Assembly (NCBI GenBank): GCA_019414665.1
Contig: DXLO01000011.1
Coordinates: 1-64,000, forward strand
Reading direction: 5' to 3'
Origin: Bacteroides sp.
GTDB lineage: Bacteria > Bacteroidota > Bacteroidia > Bacteroidales > Bacteroidaceae
DNA length: 64,000 nt
Part shown: positions 1 to 9,692 of the stretch, piece by piece
Layout: each line of letters opens with the position of its first letter
Numbering within the stretch: the first letter of the stretch is position 1
The notes under the pieces: model-generated
Databases searched by the model: none
What the model saw: only the letters and a program-made list of their open reading frames with translations
What the model was told of the DNA's origin: nothing
Program-made: the position numbers and the translations under genes

Positions 1-1
1 A

Positions 2-1294
2 ATGGGATATTTATTCACATCCGAATCGGTGTCTGAAGGACACCCCGACAAAGTGGCCGATCAAATATCGGACGCTGTGCTTGATAAACTGTTGGCGTTT
101 GACCCCAGTTCGAAAGTAGCTTGCGAAACCCTGGTGACTACCGGGCAGGTAGTGCTGGCTGGAGAAGTGAAAACCAAGGCGTATGTAGATTTGCAGCGCA
201 TTGCACGTGAAGTGATTAACCGTATCGGTTATACCAAAAGCGAATATATGTTCGAAGGAAACTCCTGCGGCGTATTTTCTGCCATTCACGAACAAAGTGC
301 GGATATCAACCGTGGCGTGGAACGCGAGGACCCTATGAACCAGGGTGCGGGCGACCAGGGAATGATGTTTGGTTATGCTACCAATGAAACGGAAAACTAT
401 ATGCCGCTGTCACTGGACCTGGCACATAAACTGTTGATGGTACTGGCCGAAATCCGTCGTGAAGGGAAAGTGATGACTTATCTCCGTCCCGACGCCAAGA
501 GCCAGGTTACTATTGAATACGATGATAACGGCAAACCGGTACGCATTGATACGATTGTGGTTTCTACCCAGCATGACGAGTTTGTAACTCCGGCTGATTC
601 TTCCAAAGAAGCTCAGTTGAAGGCTGACGAAGAGATGTTGGCTAAGATTCGTCAGGATGTGATTGAAATCCTGATGCCACGTGTCATTGCCGAAATTCAT
701 AATGAAGAAGTATTGGCTTTGTTCAATGACCGGATAGTTTATCATGTGAACCCTACAGGTAAGTTTGTGATCGGCGGTCCTCATGGAGATACCGGTTTGA
801 CAGGCCGTAAGATTATTGTGGATACATACGGTGGAAAAGGTGCTCACGGTGGTGGGGCGTTCTCAGGAAAGGACCCCAGTAAGGTAGACCGCAGTGCTGC
901 TTATGCAGCACGCCATATCGCAAAGAATATGGTTGCTGCCGGTGTTGCCGATGAAATGTTGGTGCAGGTGTCATACGCCATTGGCGTGGCCCGTCCTATC
1001 AATATCTACGTAAATACGTACGGTCGCAGCAATGTGAAACTGAGCGACGGAGAGATTGCTAAGAAAATAGACGAACTGTTCGATCTGCGTCCGAAAGCCA
1101 TTGAAGAGCGTTTGAAACTGCGTAATCCTATTTATGAGGAAACAGCTTCTTACGGTCACATGGGACGTGAGCCGAAAGTGGTGACCAAGACATACGAATC
1201 CATGTATCATGAAGCAAAGACGCTGGAAGTGGAACTGTTCACTTGGGAGAAGCTGGATTATGTGGATAAGATAAAGGAAGCGTTCGGTTTGTAA
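2..1294 (+). CDS. metK: S-adenosylmethionine synthetase
   Basis: This enzyme makes S-adenosylmethionine from methionine and ATP in the cytoplasm, supplying methyl groups and polyamine precursors. The 430-residue product has the family's normal length and shows its signatures: GHPDKVADQISDA at residues 14-26, GAGDQG at 115-120, GGPHGDTG at 258-265 and the phosphate-binding GGGAFSGKD at 283-291. The ATG is at bases 2-4, so the gene is complete but its promoter lies outside the window. A 114-bp gap separates it from the next gene. Identification is secure from the motifs. Confidence 0.98.
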   Translation: MGYLFTSESVSEGHPDKVADQISDAVLDKLLAFDPSSKVACETLVTTGQVVLAGEVKTKAYVDLQRIAREVINRIGYTKSEYMFEGNSCGVFSAIHEQSADINRGVEREDPMNQGAGDQGMMFGYATNETENYMPLSLDLAHKLLMVLAEIRREGKVMTYLRPDAKSQVTIEYDDNGKPVRIDTIVVSTQHDEFVTPADSSKEAQLKADEEMLAKIRQDVIEILMPRVIAEIHNEEVLALFNDRIVYHVNPTGKFVIGGPHGDTGLTGRKIIVDTYGGKGAHGGGAFSGKDPSKVDRSAAYAARHIAKNMVAAGVADEMLVQVSYAIGVARPINIYVNTYGRSNVKLSDGEIAKKIDELFDLRPKAIEERLKLRNPIYEETASYGHMGREPKVVTKTYESMYHEAKTLEVELFTWEKLDYVDKIKEAFGL

Positions 1295-1408
1295 GAAACG
1301 GATTCGAATATGGTGATGTATACGGGCGAATTCAATTCGTTCCTGCGGCAATGAGCGTCATTGGCTGGCAGGGGAGGATTGGATCCGCCCGAAAACATAA
1401 GGAATTAT

Positions 1409-1996
1409 ATGAATGATATAAAGAATGTATGTGTATATAGTGCGTCCAGCACAAAGATAGCGAAGGTGTATTTTGATGTAGCGGAAGAATTAGGACGTCT
1501 TCTGGCTGAAAAGAAGATCAATCTGATTAACGGGGCAGGCTGTATCGGCCTGATGGCGGCTACCTCCGATGCAGCATTGGCTGCAGGCGGTACGGTGACG
1601 GGGGTAATCCCTCATTTTATGGTGGAGCAGGGGTGGCACCATACAGGGCTGACCCGATTGATTGAGACGGAAACCATGCACGAGCGTAAACGGATGATGG
1701 CCGATTTGTCCGATGGTGTCATTGCATTGCCCGGAGGTTGCGGCACATTGGAGGAATTGCTTGAAATCATCACCTGGAAGCAGCTGGGGCTTTATCTTAA
1801 TCCGATAATCATCTTGAATATCAACGGGTTTTATAATCCTTTGCTTGAAATGCTGCAAAGGGCGGTGGAGGGTAATTTTATGCGTAAAGAGCATGTTGCG
1901 ATCTGGAAGGTGGCTTCAACAGCCGAAGAAGCGATAAATTTGCTCTATACAACGCCTGTTTGGAACAAGGAAATACGTAAATTTGCAGCGATATGA
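1409..1996 (+). CDS. LOG-family (TIGR00730) nucleotide phosphoribohydrolase-like protein
   Basis: This 195-residue Rossmann-like protein carries PGGCGTLEE at residues 108-116 and MHERKRMM just before it. These are the signatures of the LOG / 'lysine decarboxylase' family, whose members cleave the N-glycosidic bond of cytokinin or other nucleoside monophosphates. The physiological substrate in gut Bacteroidales is not known. I chose the ATG at 1409, preceded by AAGGA, because the 16 codons upstream in the same frame read like non-coding sequence. Its TGA overlaps the ATG of the next gene (ATGA), so the two are probably translationally coupled. Confidence 0.88.
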   Translation: MNDIKNVCVYSASSTKIAKVYFDVAEELGRLLAEKKINLINGAGCIGLMAATSDAALAAGGTVTGVIPHFMVEQGWHHTGLTRLIETETMHERKRMMADLSDGVIALPGGCGTLEELLEIITWKQLGLYLNPIIILNINGFYNPLLEMLQRAVEGNFMRKEHVAIWKVASTAEEAINLLYTTPVWNKEIRKFAAI

Positions 1997-2805
1997 GTGA
2001 AACCTGTCATCCCGGAATAGCGTATATTCTCCAACTTTATACGGAAGAGCAGAGCCGTGTTGATACGGCTTTGACACACAGCGTGTGTCATACGTCCAAG
2101 GAAGACGGGATGAGAGGAATGGAGTTGCCCTATCAGCTGCGTTCGGACTGGATGGTGACCTGCGTGCTGTTTCTTTGCTTTATCCTGGTATCATACGTGC
2201 TGGCACATGGCAAGAAACATCTTGAACAGCAATTTAAGAATTTTGCTTTGTCTAAAGAGCGTGCCAGTTTGTTTGATGATACTACCGCATCTGATGTGCG
2301 TTATACATTGGTGCTGATATTGCAGACCTGTATATTATCCGGTTTTTGTGTGTACGATTATTTTTCGGACCATGACCTGCTCCTTTTTCGTACGGTTCCT
2401 CATTGTTTATTGCTAAGTATTTACATTGGTTATGTAGTTTTTTTCTTTGTCATCAAATGGCTTCTTTATAGCTTTGTAAATTGGATTTTCTTTAACAAAA
2501 CACGCAATATTATTTGGCTGGAATCTTACTTTAATGTTGTAATCGGGGCCGGATTTTTACTTTTTCCAATTGTACTTTTGATTGTGTATTTCGATCTGTC
2601 ACCGCAAATTGCTCCTTATTTTATCGGTTTTGTTATAATAATTGCTAAAATTCTGCTGTTTTATAAGTGCTTTAGTAACTTTTTCAACAAATTTTATGGC
2701 GCTTTCCATTTAATTCTGTACTTTTGTGCCCTTGAAATACTCCCTGATTTTGTTCTGTGGAAAGGGATTATCTTAGCGAACAACATTTTGATTTTAAATT
2801 TTTAG
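1993..2805 (+). CDS. DUF4271 multi-pass membrane protein
   Basis: This 270-residue integral membrane protein has about six hydrophobic segments, near residues 55-70, 105-120, 138-160, 180-205, 210-225 and 240-265. The hydrophilic N-terminal 50 residues are probably outside the first helix. It resembles the DUF4271 family found next to a hemD-like gene in many Bacteroidota. The molecular function is unknown. The start overlaps the previous stop by 4 bp and the end is only 4 bp from the next start, so the three genes look like one operon. Two small hairpin-forming palindromes lie in its 5' coding region (about 2054-2100). Confidence 0.75.
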   Translation: MSETCHPGIAYILQLYTEEQSRVDTALTHSVCHTSKEDGMRGMELPYQLRSDWMVTCVLFLCFILVSYVLAHGKKHLEQQFKNFALSKERASLFDDTTASDVRYTLVLILQTCILSGFCVYDYFSDHDLLLFRTVPHCLLLSIYIGYVVFFFVIKWLLYSFVNWIFFNKTRNIIWLESYFNVVIGAGFLLFPIVLLIVYFDLSPQIAPYFIGFVIIIAKILLFYKCFSNFFNKFYGAFHLILYFCALEILPDFVLWKGIILANNILILNF

Positions 2806-2809
2806 TACA

Positions 2810-3559
2810 TTGAAAATAAAAAAAGTCCTCGTATCTCAGCCGAAGCCGACTTCTGAAAAGTCGCCATACTATGATATTGCTGAGAAGTACGGTGTGAAAA
2901 TTGATTTCCGCCCGTTCATCAAAGTTGAGAGCTTGTCGGCAAAAGAGTTCAGACAGCAAAAAGTCTCTATTCTTGATCATACCGCTGTGATTTTTACATC
3001 GCGGCACGCTATCGACCATTTCTTCAATCTGTGTACAGAATTGCGTGTTACTGTGCCCGAAACAATGAAATATTTCTGTACGTCCGAAACCATTGCTTTG
3101 TACATTCAGAAATATGTTCAGTATCGTAAGCGTAAAGTGTTCTTCGGCGCGACCGGTAAATTCGCAGATTTGGTGCCTTCTATCGTAAAGCACAACACGG
3201 AAAAATATTTGGTGCCGATGTCTGATGTACACAATGATGAGATCAAGACTTTATTGGATAAAAATAAAATTCAGCATACGGAGGTAGTGATGTATCGTAC
3301 GGTAAGTAATGATTTCACTCCTGAAGAAGAGTTCGATTACGATATGCTGTTGTTTTTCAGTCCTGCAGGAATCAATTCTTTAATGAAGAATTTTCCGGAG
3401 TTCGACCAAAAGGAAATTGCGATAGGATGTTTTGGTCCTGCTACTGCTAAAGCGGTAAAGGATGCCGGATTGCGGTTGGATCTGGAAGCTCCTACTGTAG
3501 AGGCTCCGTCCATGACTGCGGCATTGGATATGTTTATCCGCGAGCGTAATAAGGATTAA
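2810..3559 (+). CDS. hemD: Uroporphyrinogen-III synthase-like protein (HemD family)
   Basis: The 249-residue product begins MKIKKVLVSQPKPTSEKSPY and has the two-lobed HemD layout, including an N-terminal ILDHTAVIFTSRHAID segment and a C-terminal LLFFSPAGINSLM segment. HemD cyclises hydroxymethylbilane to uroporphyrinogen III. The start codon appears to be TTG at 2810, directly after the DUF4271 stop; no ATG fits the conserved N-terminus. No other tetrapyrrole gene is present nearby, so the in vivo role is uncertain. Catalytic residues in this family are poorly conserved, and the function is inferred from fold-level similarity. Confidence 0.72.
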   Translation: MKIKKVLVSQPKPTSEKSPYYDIAEKYGVKIDFRPFIKVESLSAKEFRQQKVSILDHTAVIFTSRHAIDHFFNLCTELRVTVPETMKYFCTSETIALYIQKYVQYRKRKVFFGATGKFADLVPSIVKHNTEKYLVPMSDVHNDEIKTLLDKNKIQHTEVVMYRTVSNDFTPEEEFDYDMLLFFSPAGINSLMKNFPEFDQKEIAIGCFGPATAKAVKDAGLRLDLEAPTVEAPSMTAALDMFIRERNKD

Positions 3560-3606
3560 TTTTTAGTTTATATCCCAAAACCGGGGGTTTTGTATCAATA
3601 AAGTTG

Positions 3607-3614
3607 TAACTTTG
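3607..3614 (+). promoter_or_regulatory. Candidate -7 element for rnpA
   Basis: TAACTTTG matches the Bacteroides -7 consensus TAnnTTTG and sits 48 bp before the rnpA ATG. A TTTG occurs upstream at 3589-3592, but the 14-bp spacing is shorter than the usual 19-21. Two small hairpins flank it (3576-3592 and 3620-3634); the first could terminate the hemD transcript. Confidence 0.45.
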
Positions 3615-3661
3615 TGATTCGAAACCCTCGGTTTCTTTATTTTAATAAAAGAAAGAAGATT

Positions 3662-4054
3662 ATGGTAGAATATACACTCGGTAAAAAAGAGCGTCTGAAT
3701 AGTAAGACATTGATTGAGCGTCTTTTTTCAGGTGGAAGCAAGTCTTTTCCGGCTTTTCCGCTACGTGTGGTGTATATGTCGGTAGAGCCTGTGGAGGAAG
3801 ATATGGCGGCAGCTTCCATTCTGATCAGCGTGCCCAAGAAGCGGTTCAAACGTGCGGTAAAGCGTAATTTGGTGAAACGTCAGGTACGTGAGGCTTATCG
3901 GAAGAACAAGCATTTGTTGCTGGATGCGCTGGCTTCCCGGAACAAAAGACTGATTATCGCCTTTATATGGCTGGATAACCATATTCATTCTTCTGCCGAA
4001 GTGGAGGAGAAAGTGAAGAAACTGCTGTTTCATATAGTGGAAAGGCTGGAATGA
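3662..4054 (+). CDS. rnpA: Ribonuclease P protein component
   Basis: This small basic protein (130 residues) binds RNase P RNA and helps cleave 5' leaders from pre-tRNAs. It begins MVEYTLGKKERLNSK and contains the RNR signature region KRAVKRNLVKRQVREAYR at about residues 62-79. An in-frame GTG at 3614 would add 16 residues, but it coincides with the last base of the -7 element, so the ATG at 3662 is preferred. The last four bases overlap the start of yidD (ATGA), the usual rnpA-yidD coupling. In this lineage the pair is not next to rpmH or dnaA within the window. Confidence 0.95.
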   Translation: MVEYTLGKKERLNSKTLIERLFSGGSKSFPAFPLRVVYMSVEPVEEDMAAASILISVPKKRFKRAVKRNLVKRQVREAYRKNKHLLLDALASRNKRLIIAFIWLDNHIHSSAEVEEKVKKLLFHIVERLE

Positions 4055-4272
4055 AAAAGATACTTTCCTATCTGTTGCTGTTGCCTGTTTATTTCTATCG
4101 GGGGTACATTTCTCCAATGACTCCTCCTTCATGCCGTTTTGTACCTACCTGTTCGGAATATGCCATCGAGGCCATTAAAAAACATGGTCCTTTCAAGGGA
4201 TTGTATCTGGCTGTCCGCCGGATATTGCGTTGCCATCCGTGGGGCGGGTCGGGCTATGATCCGGTTCCGTAA
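4051..4272 (+). CDS. yidD: Membrane protein insertion efficiency factor YidD
   Basis: This 73-residue protein has the family hallmark of three cysteines in a conserved frame: PSCRFVPTCSEYAIEAIKKH at residues 26-45 and RCHPWGGSGYDPVP at the end. YidD associates with the inner membrane and helps YidC-dependent insertion. It overlaps rnpA by 4 bp, so they are translated from one message. Length is typical of the family. Confidence 0.94.
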   Translation: MKKILSYLLLLPVYFYRGYISPMTPPSCRFVPTCSEYAIEAIKKHGPFKGLYLAVRRILRCHPWGGSGYDPVP

Positions 4273-4286
4273 AATCTGTTGTCCTT

Positions 4287-4916
4287 ATGTTGCTGGATAT
4301 TCATACGCATCGCAATGCTGCTGTACCGGGAGAATGCATTTTCAATGTAGAGCCTGCATGGTTTGAACCTGTGGAAGGGTGTTATTATTCTGTAGGCATT
4401 CATCCGTGGAAAGTTTTGGAAGCTGGTCCGGAAGATTGGACAACGTTGGAAAAGGCGGTCTGTCATCCCTCTGTTCTGGCGATAGGAGAGGCGGGTTTGG
4501 ACCGTTTGGGGCCGGCAGATATTCTGTTGCAAAAAGAGGTGTTTGTCCGACAAATTTTATTGAGCGAGTCAGTAGGAAAACCGTTGGTTATTCATTGTGT
4601 GAAGGCGTTTAATGAACTGATTGAACTGAAAAAGAAGTATCGTCCGCAGATGCCTTGGGTGGTACATGGTTTCCGTAATAATCTGCATATTGCCTGCCGG
4701 CTGATGCAGGAAAACATTTATTTTTCGTTGGGAGAAAGATATCAGCCTGATGTGTTGCGGCACGTGCCTTTAGAATGTTTATTGGCCGAAACGGATGAGA
4801 GCACGCAGGATATCCGTATGGTGATAGGACGGATGGCGGAAACGAAGAATGTGGAAGTTTCCTTTCTGTGCGATAGGATAGATGAAAATGCACGGAAAAT
4901 CTTTTTTCGGCAATAA
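4287..4916 (+). CDS. TatD-family metal-dependent hydrolase
   Basis: This 209-residue protein has the amidohydrolase-type layout of TatD DNases: DIHTH at residues 4-8, GEAGLD in the middle, VIHCVKA, VVHGF and the metal-binding ETDES at 168-172. TatD proteins bind two metal ions and often have exonuclease activity. This member is shorter than the usual 255-265 residues and belongs to the compact Bacteroidales subgroup, so its substrate is unknown. It lies 14 bp after yidD and is probably part of the same operon. Confidence 0.85.
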   Translation: MLLDIHTHRNAAVPGECIFNVEPAWFEPVEGCYYSVGIHPWKVLEAGPEDWTTLEKAVCHPSVLAIGEAGLDRLGPADILLQKEVFVRQILLSESVGKPLVIHCVKAFNELIELKKKYRPQMPWVVHGFRNNLHIACRLMQENIYFSLGERYQPDVLRHVPLECLLAETDESTQDIRMVIGRMAETKNVEVSFLCDRIDENARKIFFRQ

Positions 4917-4918
4917 GA

Positions 4919-4950
4919 GTTGTTTCTTCAGATAAAGAGTCGTACTTTTG
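4919..4950 (+). promoter_or_regulatory. tyrS promoter
   Basis: GTTG (4919-4922), a 20-bp spacer and TACTTTTG (4943-4950) closely fit the Bacteroides -33/-7 promoter. Transcription would start near 4957, leaving a leader of about 40 nt before the tyrS ATG. Confidence 0.75.
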
Positions 4951-4995
4951 TGGCATTTAAAGTATAAATCAAACATTTAAATAGATAATCATTCG

Positions 4996-6288
4996 ATGAA
5001 TTTTGTAGAAGAATTAACATGGCGTGGAATGGTGCACACAATGATGCCGGGCACCGAAGAGTTATTGGCTAAAGAACAAGTGACAGCTTATCTGGGTATT
5101 GACCCTACGGCTGATTCTCTGCATATCGGCCACTTGTGTGGTGTGATGATGCTACGTCATTTCCAGCGTTGCGGTCATAAGCCGTTGGCATTGGTGGGCG
5201 GCGCGACCGGTATGATCGGTGACCCTTCCGGCAAATCGCAGGAGCGCAATTTGCTGACCGAGGAAACATTGCGTCATAATGTGGCTTGCATCAAGAAACA
5301 GCTGGCTAAGTTCCTTGACTTTGAGAGCGATGCTCCCAACAAAGCCGAATTGGTGAATAACTATGACTGGATGAAGGATTTTACTTTCCTGGACTTTGCC
5401 CGTGAGGTAGGGAAGCACATTACAGTGAATTATATGATGGCTAAGGATTCTGTACAGAAACGTTTGAACGGTGAGGCGCGTGACGGTTTGTCATTTACAG
5501 AATTTACTTACCAGTTGTTGCAGGGATACGATTTCTTGCATCTTTATGAAACAAAGGGCTGCAAACTTCAGATGGGTGGTTCGGATCAATGGGGTAATAT
5601 CACTACCGGGGCCGAGCTGATTCGCCGTACCAATGGCGGTGAAGTGTTTGCATTGACTTGCCCGTTGATTACAAAGGCCGATGGTGGTAAGTTCGGTAAG
5701 ACTGAGTCTGGTAATATTTGGTTGGACCCCCGTTATACTTCTCCTTACAAGTTCTATCAGTTCTGGTTGAATGTAAGTGACGAGGATGCCGCACGTTATA
5801 TAAAGATTTTCACTTCGCTGAGTCAGGAAGAAGTGGAAGCATTGACAGCAGAACATGCTGAAGCTCCGCACTTGCGTGTATTGCAGAAGCGTCTGGCTAA
5901 GGAAGTAACTGTGATGGTTCATTCGGAAGAAGATTACAATGCTGCTGTTGAGGCATCGGGCATCCTGTTTGGTAACGCCACTTCCGAAGCGTTGAAAAAG
6001 CTGGATGAAGACACGTTGCTGGCAGTGTTCGAAGGTGTTCCTCAGTTTGAGGTGTCACGAGATGCATTGGCCGAAGGTGTGAAGGCAGTAGACTTGTTCG
6101 TTGATAATGCCGCTGTTTTCGCTTCTAAAGGTGAGATGCGTAAGCTTGTACAGGGCGGTGGCGTTTCATTGAACAAGGAGAAATTAAGTGCCTTTGACCA
6201 GGTGATTACGACTGCTGACCTGCTGGATGAAAAATACCTGCTGGTTCAGCGCGGAAAGAAGAACTATTATCTGGTGATTGCCAAATAA
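4996..6288 (+). CDS. tyrS: Tyrosyl-tRNA synthetase
   Basis: This class I aminoacyl-tRNA synthetase charges tRNA-Tyr. The 430 residues show the HIGH motif at 43-46 (LHIGHLCG), the tyrosine-pocket segment GGSDQWGN, the KMSKS-loop equivalent KFGKT at 232-236, and a C-terminal S4 RNA-binding domain from about 365. Length and order are those of bacterial TyrS. It has its own promoter and a strong downstream terminator, so it is probably monocistronic. Confidence 0.98.
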
Positions 6289-6342
6289 GAAAAAAGAGAA
6301 CTTCTTTTATAAATAAAAAGGGGATATTCAGTAAATGTCCCT

Positions 6343-6397
6343 ACAAACAAAAACCGGAAGAAGAAAACCTGTTGTTTCTCCTTCCGGTTTTGTTTGT
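6343..6397. terminator. Bidirectional intrinsic terminator between tyrS and the convergent protease gene
   Basis: A 17-bp stem pairs 6343-6360 with 6381-6397 (core AAAACCGGAAG / CTTCCGGTTTT). A- and T-rich flanks serve both strands. It sits between convergent genes. Confidence 0.85.
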
Positions 6398-6412
6398 ATC
6401 TTTTCTTTCGTC

Positions 6413-9400
6413 TTATTTTCCGTCTATCTCTTTCAACAGCTCGTCTACCGCAGCTTTCAATTGTGTGTCTTCACCTTTCACTACTGTTTCCGGTGAATTG
6501 GCCACTTTGATATCCGGCTCTAATTGTGAATTTTCCAGATAACTTCCATCCGGCAAGCGATAGCCGATAACAGGAATGCCGAATACCAGTGTCGGATCCT
6601 GCAATGTTTCCCAAGATACGCTGGTCATGGTTCCCGGTACAGGCATACCTACCAGTTTGCCTATTTTTTGATGGCTGTATACCCACGGAGTGCCGTGTGC
6701 GTTACTGTAGTTGGCTTCACACTGCACCATGATACTCGGCTTGTTCCAACGGCGGCTGGGCATATCGCAAGCTTCACGTCCGCGAACTACCTGTGTAAAG
6801 TATTTCTTTCCGCTGAACAGGATCTCAATATCCTCGTGCAAACGTCCTCCGCCATTGAAACGGGTATCGATGACGATACCTTCACGGTTATTGTACTTGC
6901 CCAGAATATCCGAATAAACGGAACGGAAGCTGTCATCTCCCATGGATTCAATGTGCACATATCCCAAACGGCCGTTCGACCATTTGTCTACATCGGCTGC
7001 CCGTTGTTTTACCCAGCGTGCATAGAGCAGATCGCTCATTACACCATTGCTGACAGGAACAACTACTTCTTCCCAACGTTCTTTGGTCTGCGGGTTATAG
7101 AGCGTAACCAGTGTTTTCTTTCTGGCTTTACCGTTCAGCAGAACAGAGTAATCGCTTTCGGGAGTGATTTCCTGACCGTCGATCTTTTCAATGATATTTC
7201 CGGCCTTCACTTTGGAACGGGCGTGGTCGAAGGGGCCTTTTTCCACTACTTCAGAAATCAACAGACCTTTGCCGTTATGATTCCAGTCATACAGTAATCC
7301 TAAGGTAGCGGTGGCATCTCCTTTCAGTTGCGGACGGAAACGTCCTCCGGTATGTGAAACGTTCAGTTCACCCAGATATTCGCTCAGTAATTCCGCAAAG
7401 TCATAATTATTATCGATATGCGGCAGGAACTTGCGATAGGCTTTGGTCATGGCATCCCAGTCTATTCCGTGCATGTTCAGGTTGTAGAAGCGTTTCTGTT
7501 CTTGTTTGTATACATGGTTGAACATATAGTCACGTTCGGCTGCGAGGTCCATTTTCACGTGGGCTTGATAGCTGATGGGCTTCAAACTTTCAGAATCAGT
7601 ACCCATTTTCTGCATCGTGTTACTGCCTAGCAAGAACAAGTTCTTTCCATCCTTGTCCATTTCCATGTTGGCCCATCCGGCATCCATTTTATGGAGTAAC
7701 TTGGTATCTTTCTTGCGCAGATTCATTTTCCACAGGTCATAGCCGCCTTCAAAGGCAGAGAGGTAATATAAGGTCTCGCCGTCTTTGGTGATAATGGCGC
7801 TCCCCAAATCGGAAGAGTTGGGAGTAAGGCGTACGATGCGGTCCTCTATGTTGTTCAGTTCCACCACAATGTCCTTTACTTTTTCCTCTTTCTTCTCTTC
7901 GGATTTTTCTTTGTTATCACCTTTCTTTTTATCGTTTTTCTTGGCTTCGGTTGTGTTCTTTTGTTCTTTTTCCAGTTCTTTCTGCAATTCGTAATCTTCT
8001 TTGCTCAGGCGGAATTTGTCGTATGCATCCTGGTTCATAAATACCAGCATCACATCGTTCAGTGATCCCCATGAGGCATGGGCACGCATACCATAACGCT
8101 CGGTAATGAATAAAATGGCATTACCATCCAGTACCCAGCGGGGGGAGCCACTGGTATAGCCGCTATTGGTCAGATTGATAATTTTTCCTCCTTGTGCACT
8201 TACCATGCCTATATCGGAATATGGATCATGCCGGTTTCCGATAAATTCCAATGTGAACCATTTGCCGTCCGGCGACCATGAATAGTCAAAGCCACCGCCG
8301 GTACTGAACCAGGTGGAACCGTCAGTGACCTGACGTACCTTTTTGGTTTCCAGATTAAGCACCATCAACCGGTTACGGTCTTCTATAAAGGCAAGTTCCT
8401 TCCCGTCCGGTGAGAATTGCGGATAGGTACGTTCTGTCTTGTCCGAAGGCAGGAGTACTTCTTCTTCAATGGCAGTCGCATTGGGGAAGTTGGCTTCTTC
8501 CTTACGTGCAATCTTGGCCATGTAAAGTTCCCAGTTTCCGTTGCGTTCACTGGCGTACGCCAAAATACGGTTGTCCGGTGAGAAAGTAAGTCCTGCTTCA
8601 CGGGCAGGGGTATGTGTGATTTGCTTGGTGGTATTATAATCGGCGGAAGTGACGAATACTTCACCTCGTACAATGAAAGCAACTTGTTTGCCGTCCGGTG
8701 ATACGGTAGCTGAGGTTGCTCCGTTACTGAAATTCAGATCCGCTATTGTATTTTGGTCATCACGGATGATATCGATTTTGACTTTCTGCGGTTTATCTCC
8801 TTGTTTTTGAGTGTATATTTCTCCATCATACGTATAACAGAGAGTGCCGTTGCTGCCCATTGACAGGAAGCGGACCGGATGGGTCTTGAAATGGGTGACC
8901 GTTTTCAATGATTGAGGACTACTTATCGGAAAGGAATATACGTTGAATGTACCTCCGTCTCGTTCGCTCAGGAAATAAACGGTTTGCCCGTCGGGCGCAA
9001 ATACAGGGTTACGGTCTTCGCCTGCATGGGCGGTCAGGTTGGTATGCTTGCCGTTTTCCGAATCATATAACCATACGTCACGGGTGATGGACGAGGTGTG
9101 GTGTTTGCGCCATTCGTCTTCAAAACCTTTGCGGTCTTGGTAGAGAAATGTTTTTCCTGATTTGTCAAAGCAGACCATTTCTGCGGGAGTACCCAGCACC
9201 TGTTCGGTACGTCCGCCGGTTACCGGGACTTTGTATAGTTCTGTCATGGCCGAGGTAGGGAACAAGGCACTGTTGGCAGGGTCTTGGATAGAGGCCGAGA
9301 ATAGGATATAGTTGCCGTCGGTGGTGAAGGTTGACGGTATTTCGGAAGCCGAATGGGTGGTAAGACGCCGGGCTGCTCCGCCATCGGCCGACATGACGAA

Positions 9401-9667
9401 CAGGTCGAAATTGCCATTGCGGTCACTGGCGAAGGCAATCTGTTTACTATCCGGTGACCAGATGGGGCTGCACTCGTATGAGGCTTGTGTAGTGAGTTGG
9501 GTGGCAGTTCCTCCGTTGGCGGGTACTTTATAGATGTCTCCTTTATAACAGAATGCAATTTCCGTGCCGTCGGGGGAAATTTGCACGTCACGCAGCCATA
9601 AAGGTGTAGCTGCATAACTGCTTGCTGCAACAAAGCTTAAAGCAAGGCAAGTTAGAAGTTTTTTCAT
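6413..9667 (-). CDS. Secreted Tricorn-like protease (PD40 beta-propeller, PDZ, S41 serine protease)
   Basis: The 1084-residue protein starts with a signal peptide (MKKLLTCLALSFVAASSYA). It continues with many SPDG-containing propeller repeats (for example ISPDGTEIAF, SPDSKQIAFASD), as in Tricorn beta-propellers. A strongly charged Lys/Glu linker covers about residues 560-610. A PDZ-like domain (LISEVVEKGPFDHARSKVKA) precedes a C-terminal S41 protease domain with DTRFNGGGRLHEDIE and CEANYSNAHG, where the nucleophilic serine probably lies. Archaeal Tricorn degrades peptides in the cytoplasm; this form is exported, so a periplasmic or surface peptide-processing role is inferred. It has its own promoter. 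Confidence 0.9.
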   Translation of the reverse strand: MKKLLTCLALSFVAASSYAATPLWLRDVQISPDGTEIAFCYKGDIYKVPANGGTATQLTTQASYECSPIWSPDSKQIAFASDRNGNFDLFVMSADGGAARRLTTHSASEIPSTFTTDGNYILFSASIQDPANSALFPTSAMTELYKVPVTGGRTEQVLGTPAEMVCFDKSGKTFLYQDRKGFEDEWRKHHTSSITRDVWLYDSENGKHTNLTAHAGEDRNPVFAPDGQTVYFLSERDGGTFNVYSFPISSPQSLKTVTHFKTHPVRFLSMGSNGTLCYTYDGEIYTQKQGDKPQKVKIDIIRDDQNTIADLNFSNGATSATVSPDGKQVAFIVRGEVFVTSADYNTTKQITHTPAREAGLTFSPDNRILAYASERNGNWELYMAKIARKEEANFPNATAIEEEVLLPSDKTERTYPQFSPDGKELAFIEDRNRLMVLNLETKKVRQVTDGSTWFSTGGGFDYSWSPDGKWFTLEFIGNRHDPYSDIGMVSAQGGKIINLTNSGYTSGSPRWVLDGNAILFITERYGMRAHASWGSLNDVMLVFMNQDAYDKFRLSKEDYELQKELEKEQKNTTEAKKNDKKKGDNKEKSEEKKEEKVKDIVVELNNIEDRIVRLTPNSSDLGSAIITKDGETLYYLSAFEGGYDLWKMNLRKKDTKLLHKMDAGWANMEMDKDGKNLFLLGSNTMQKMGTDSESLKPISYQAHVKMDLAAERDYMFNHVYKQEQKRFYNLNMHGIDWDAMTKAYRKFLPHIDNNYDFAELLSEYLGELNVSHTGGRFRPQLKGDATATLGLLYDWNHNGKGLLISEVVEKGPFDHARSKVKAGNIIEKIDGQEITPESDYSVLLNGKARKKTLVTLYNPQTKERWEEVVVPVSNGVMSDLLYARWVKQRAADVDKWSNGRLGYVHIESMGDDSFRSVYSDILGKYNNREGIVIDTRFNGGGRLHEDIEILFSGKKYFTQVVRGREACDMPSRRWNKPSIMVQCEANYSNAHGTPWVYSHQKIGKLVGMPVPGTMTSVSWETLQDPTLVFGIPVIGYRLPDGSYLENSQLEPDIKVANSPETVVKGEDTQLKAAVDELLKEIDGK

Positions 9668-9692
9668 GTATTTATTTCTTTTAGTTTGTACG

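Noticed and set aside
2054..2100. Two hairpins (GCCGT...ACGGC; TGACACAC...GTGTGTCA) as a terminator or riboswitch
   Set aside because: They lie within the continuous DUF4271 coding frame and have no T-run; no known riboswitch core is visible.
6668..7297. 209-codon antisense frame inside the Tricorn-like gene
   Set aside because: The sense strand has unmistakable domains, and the antisense frame has no start signal or likeness.
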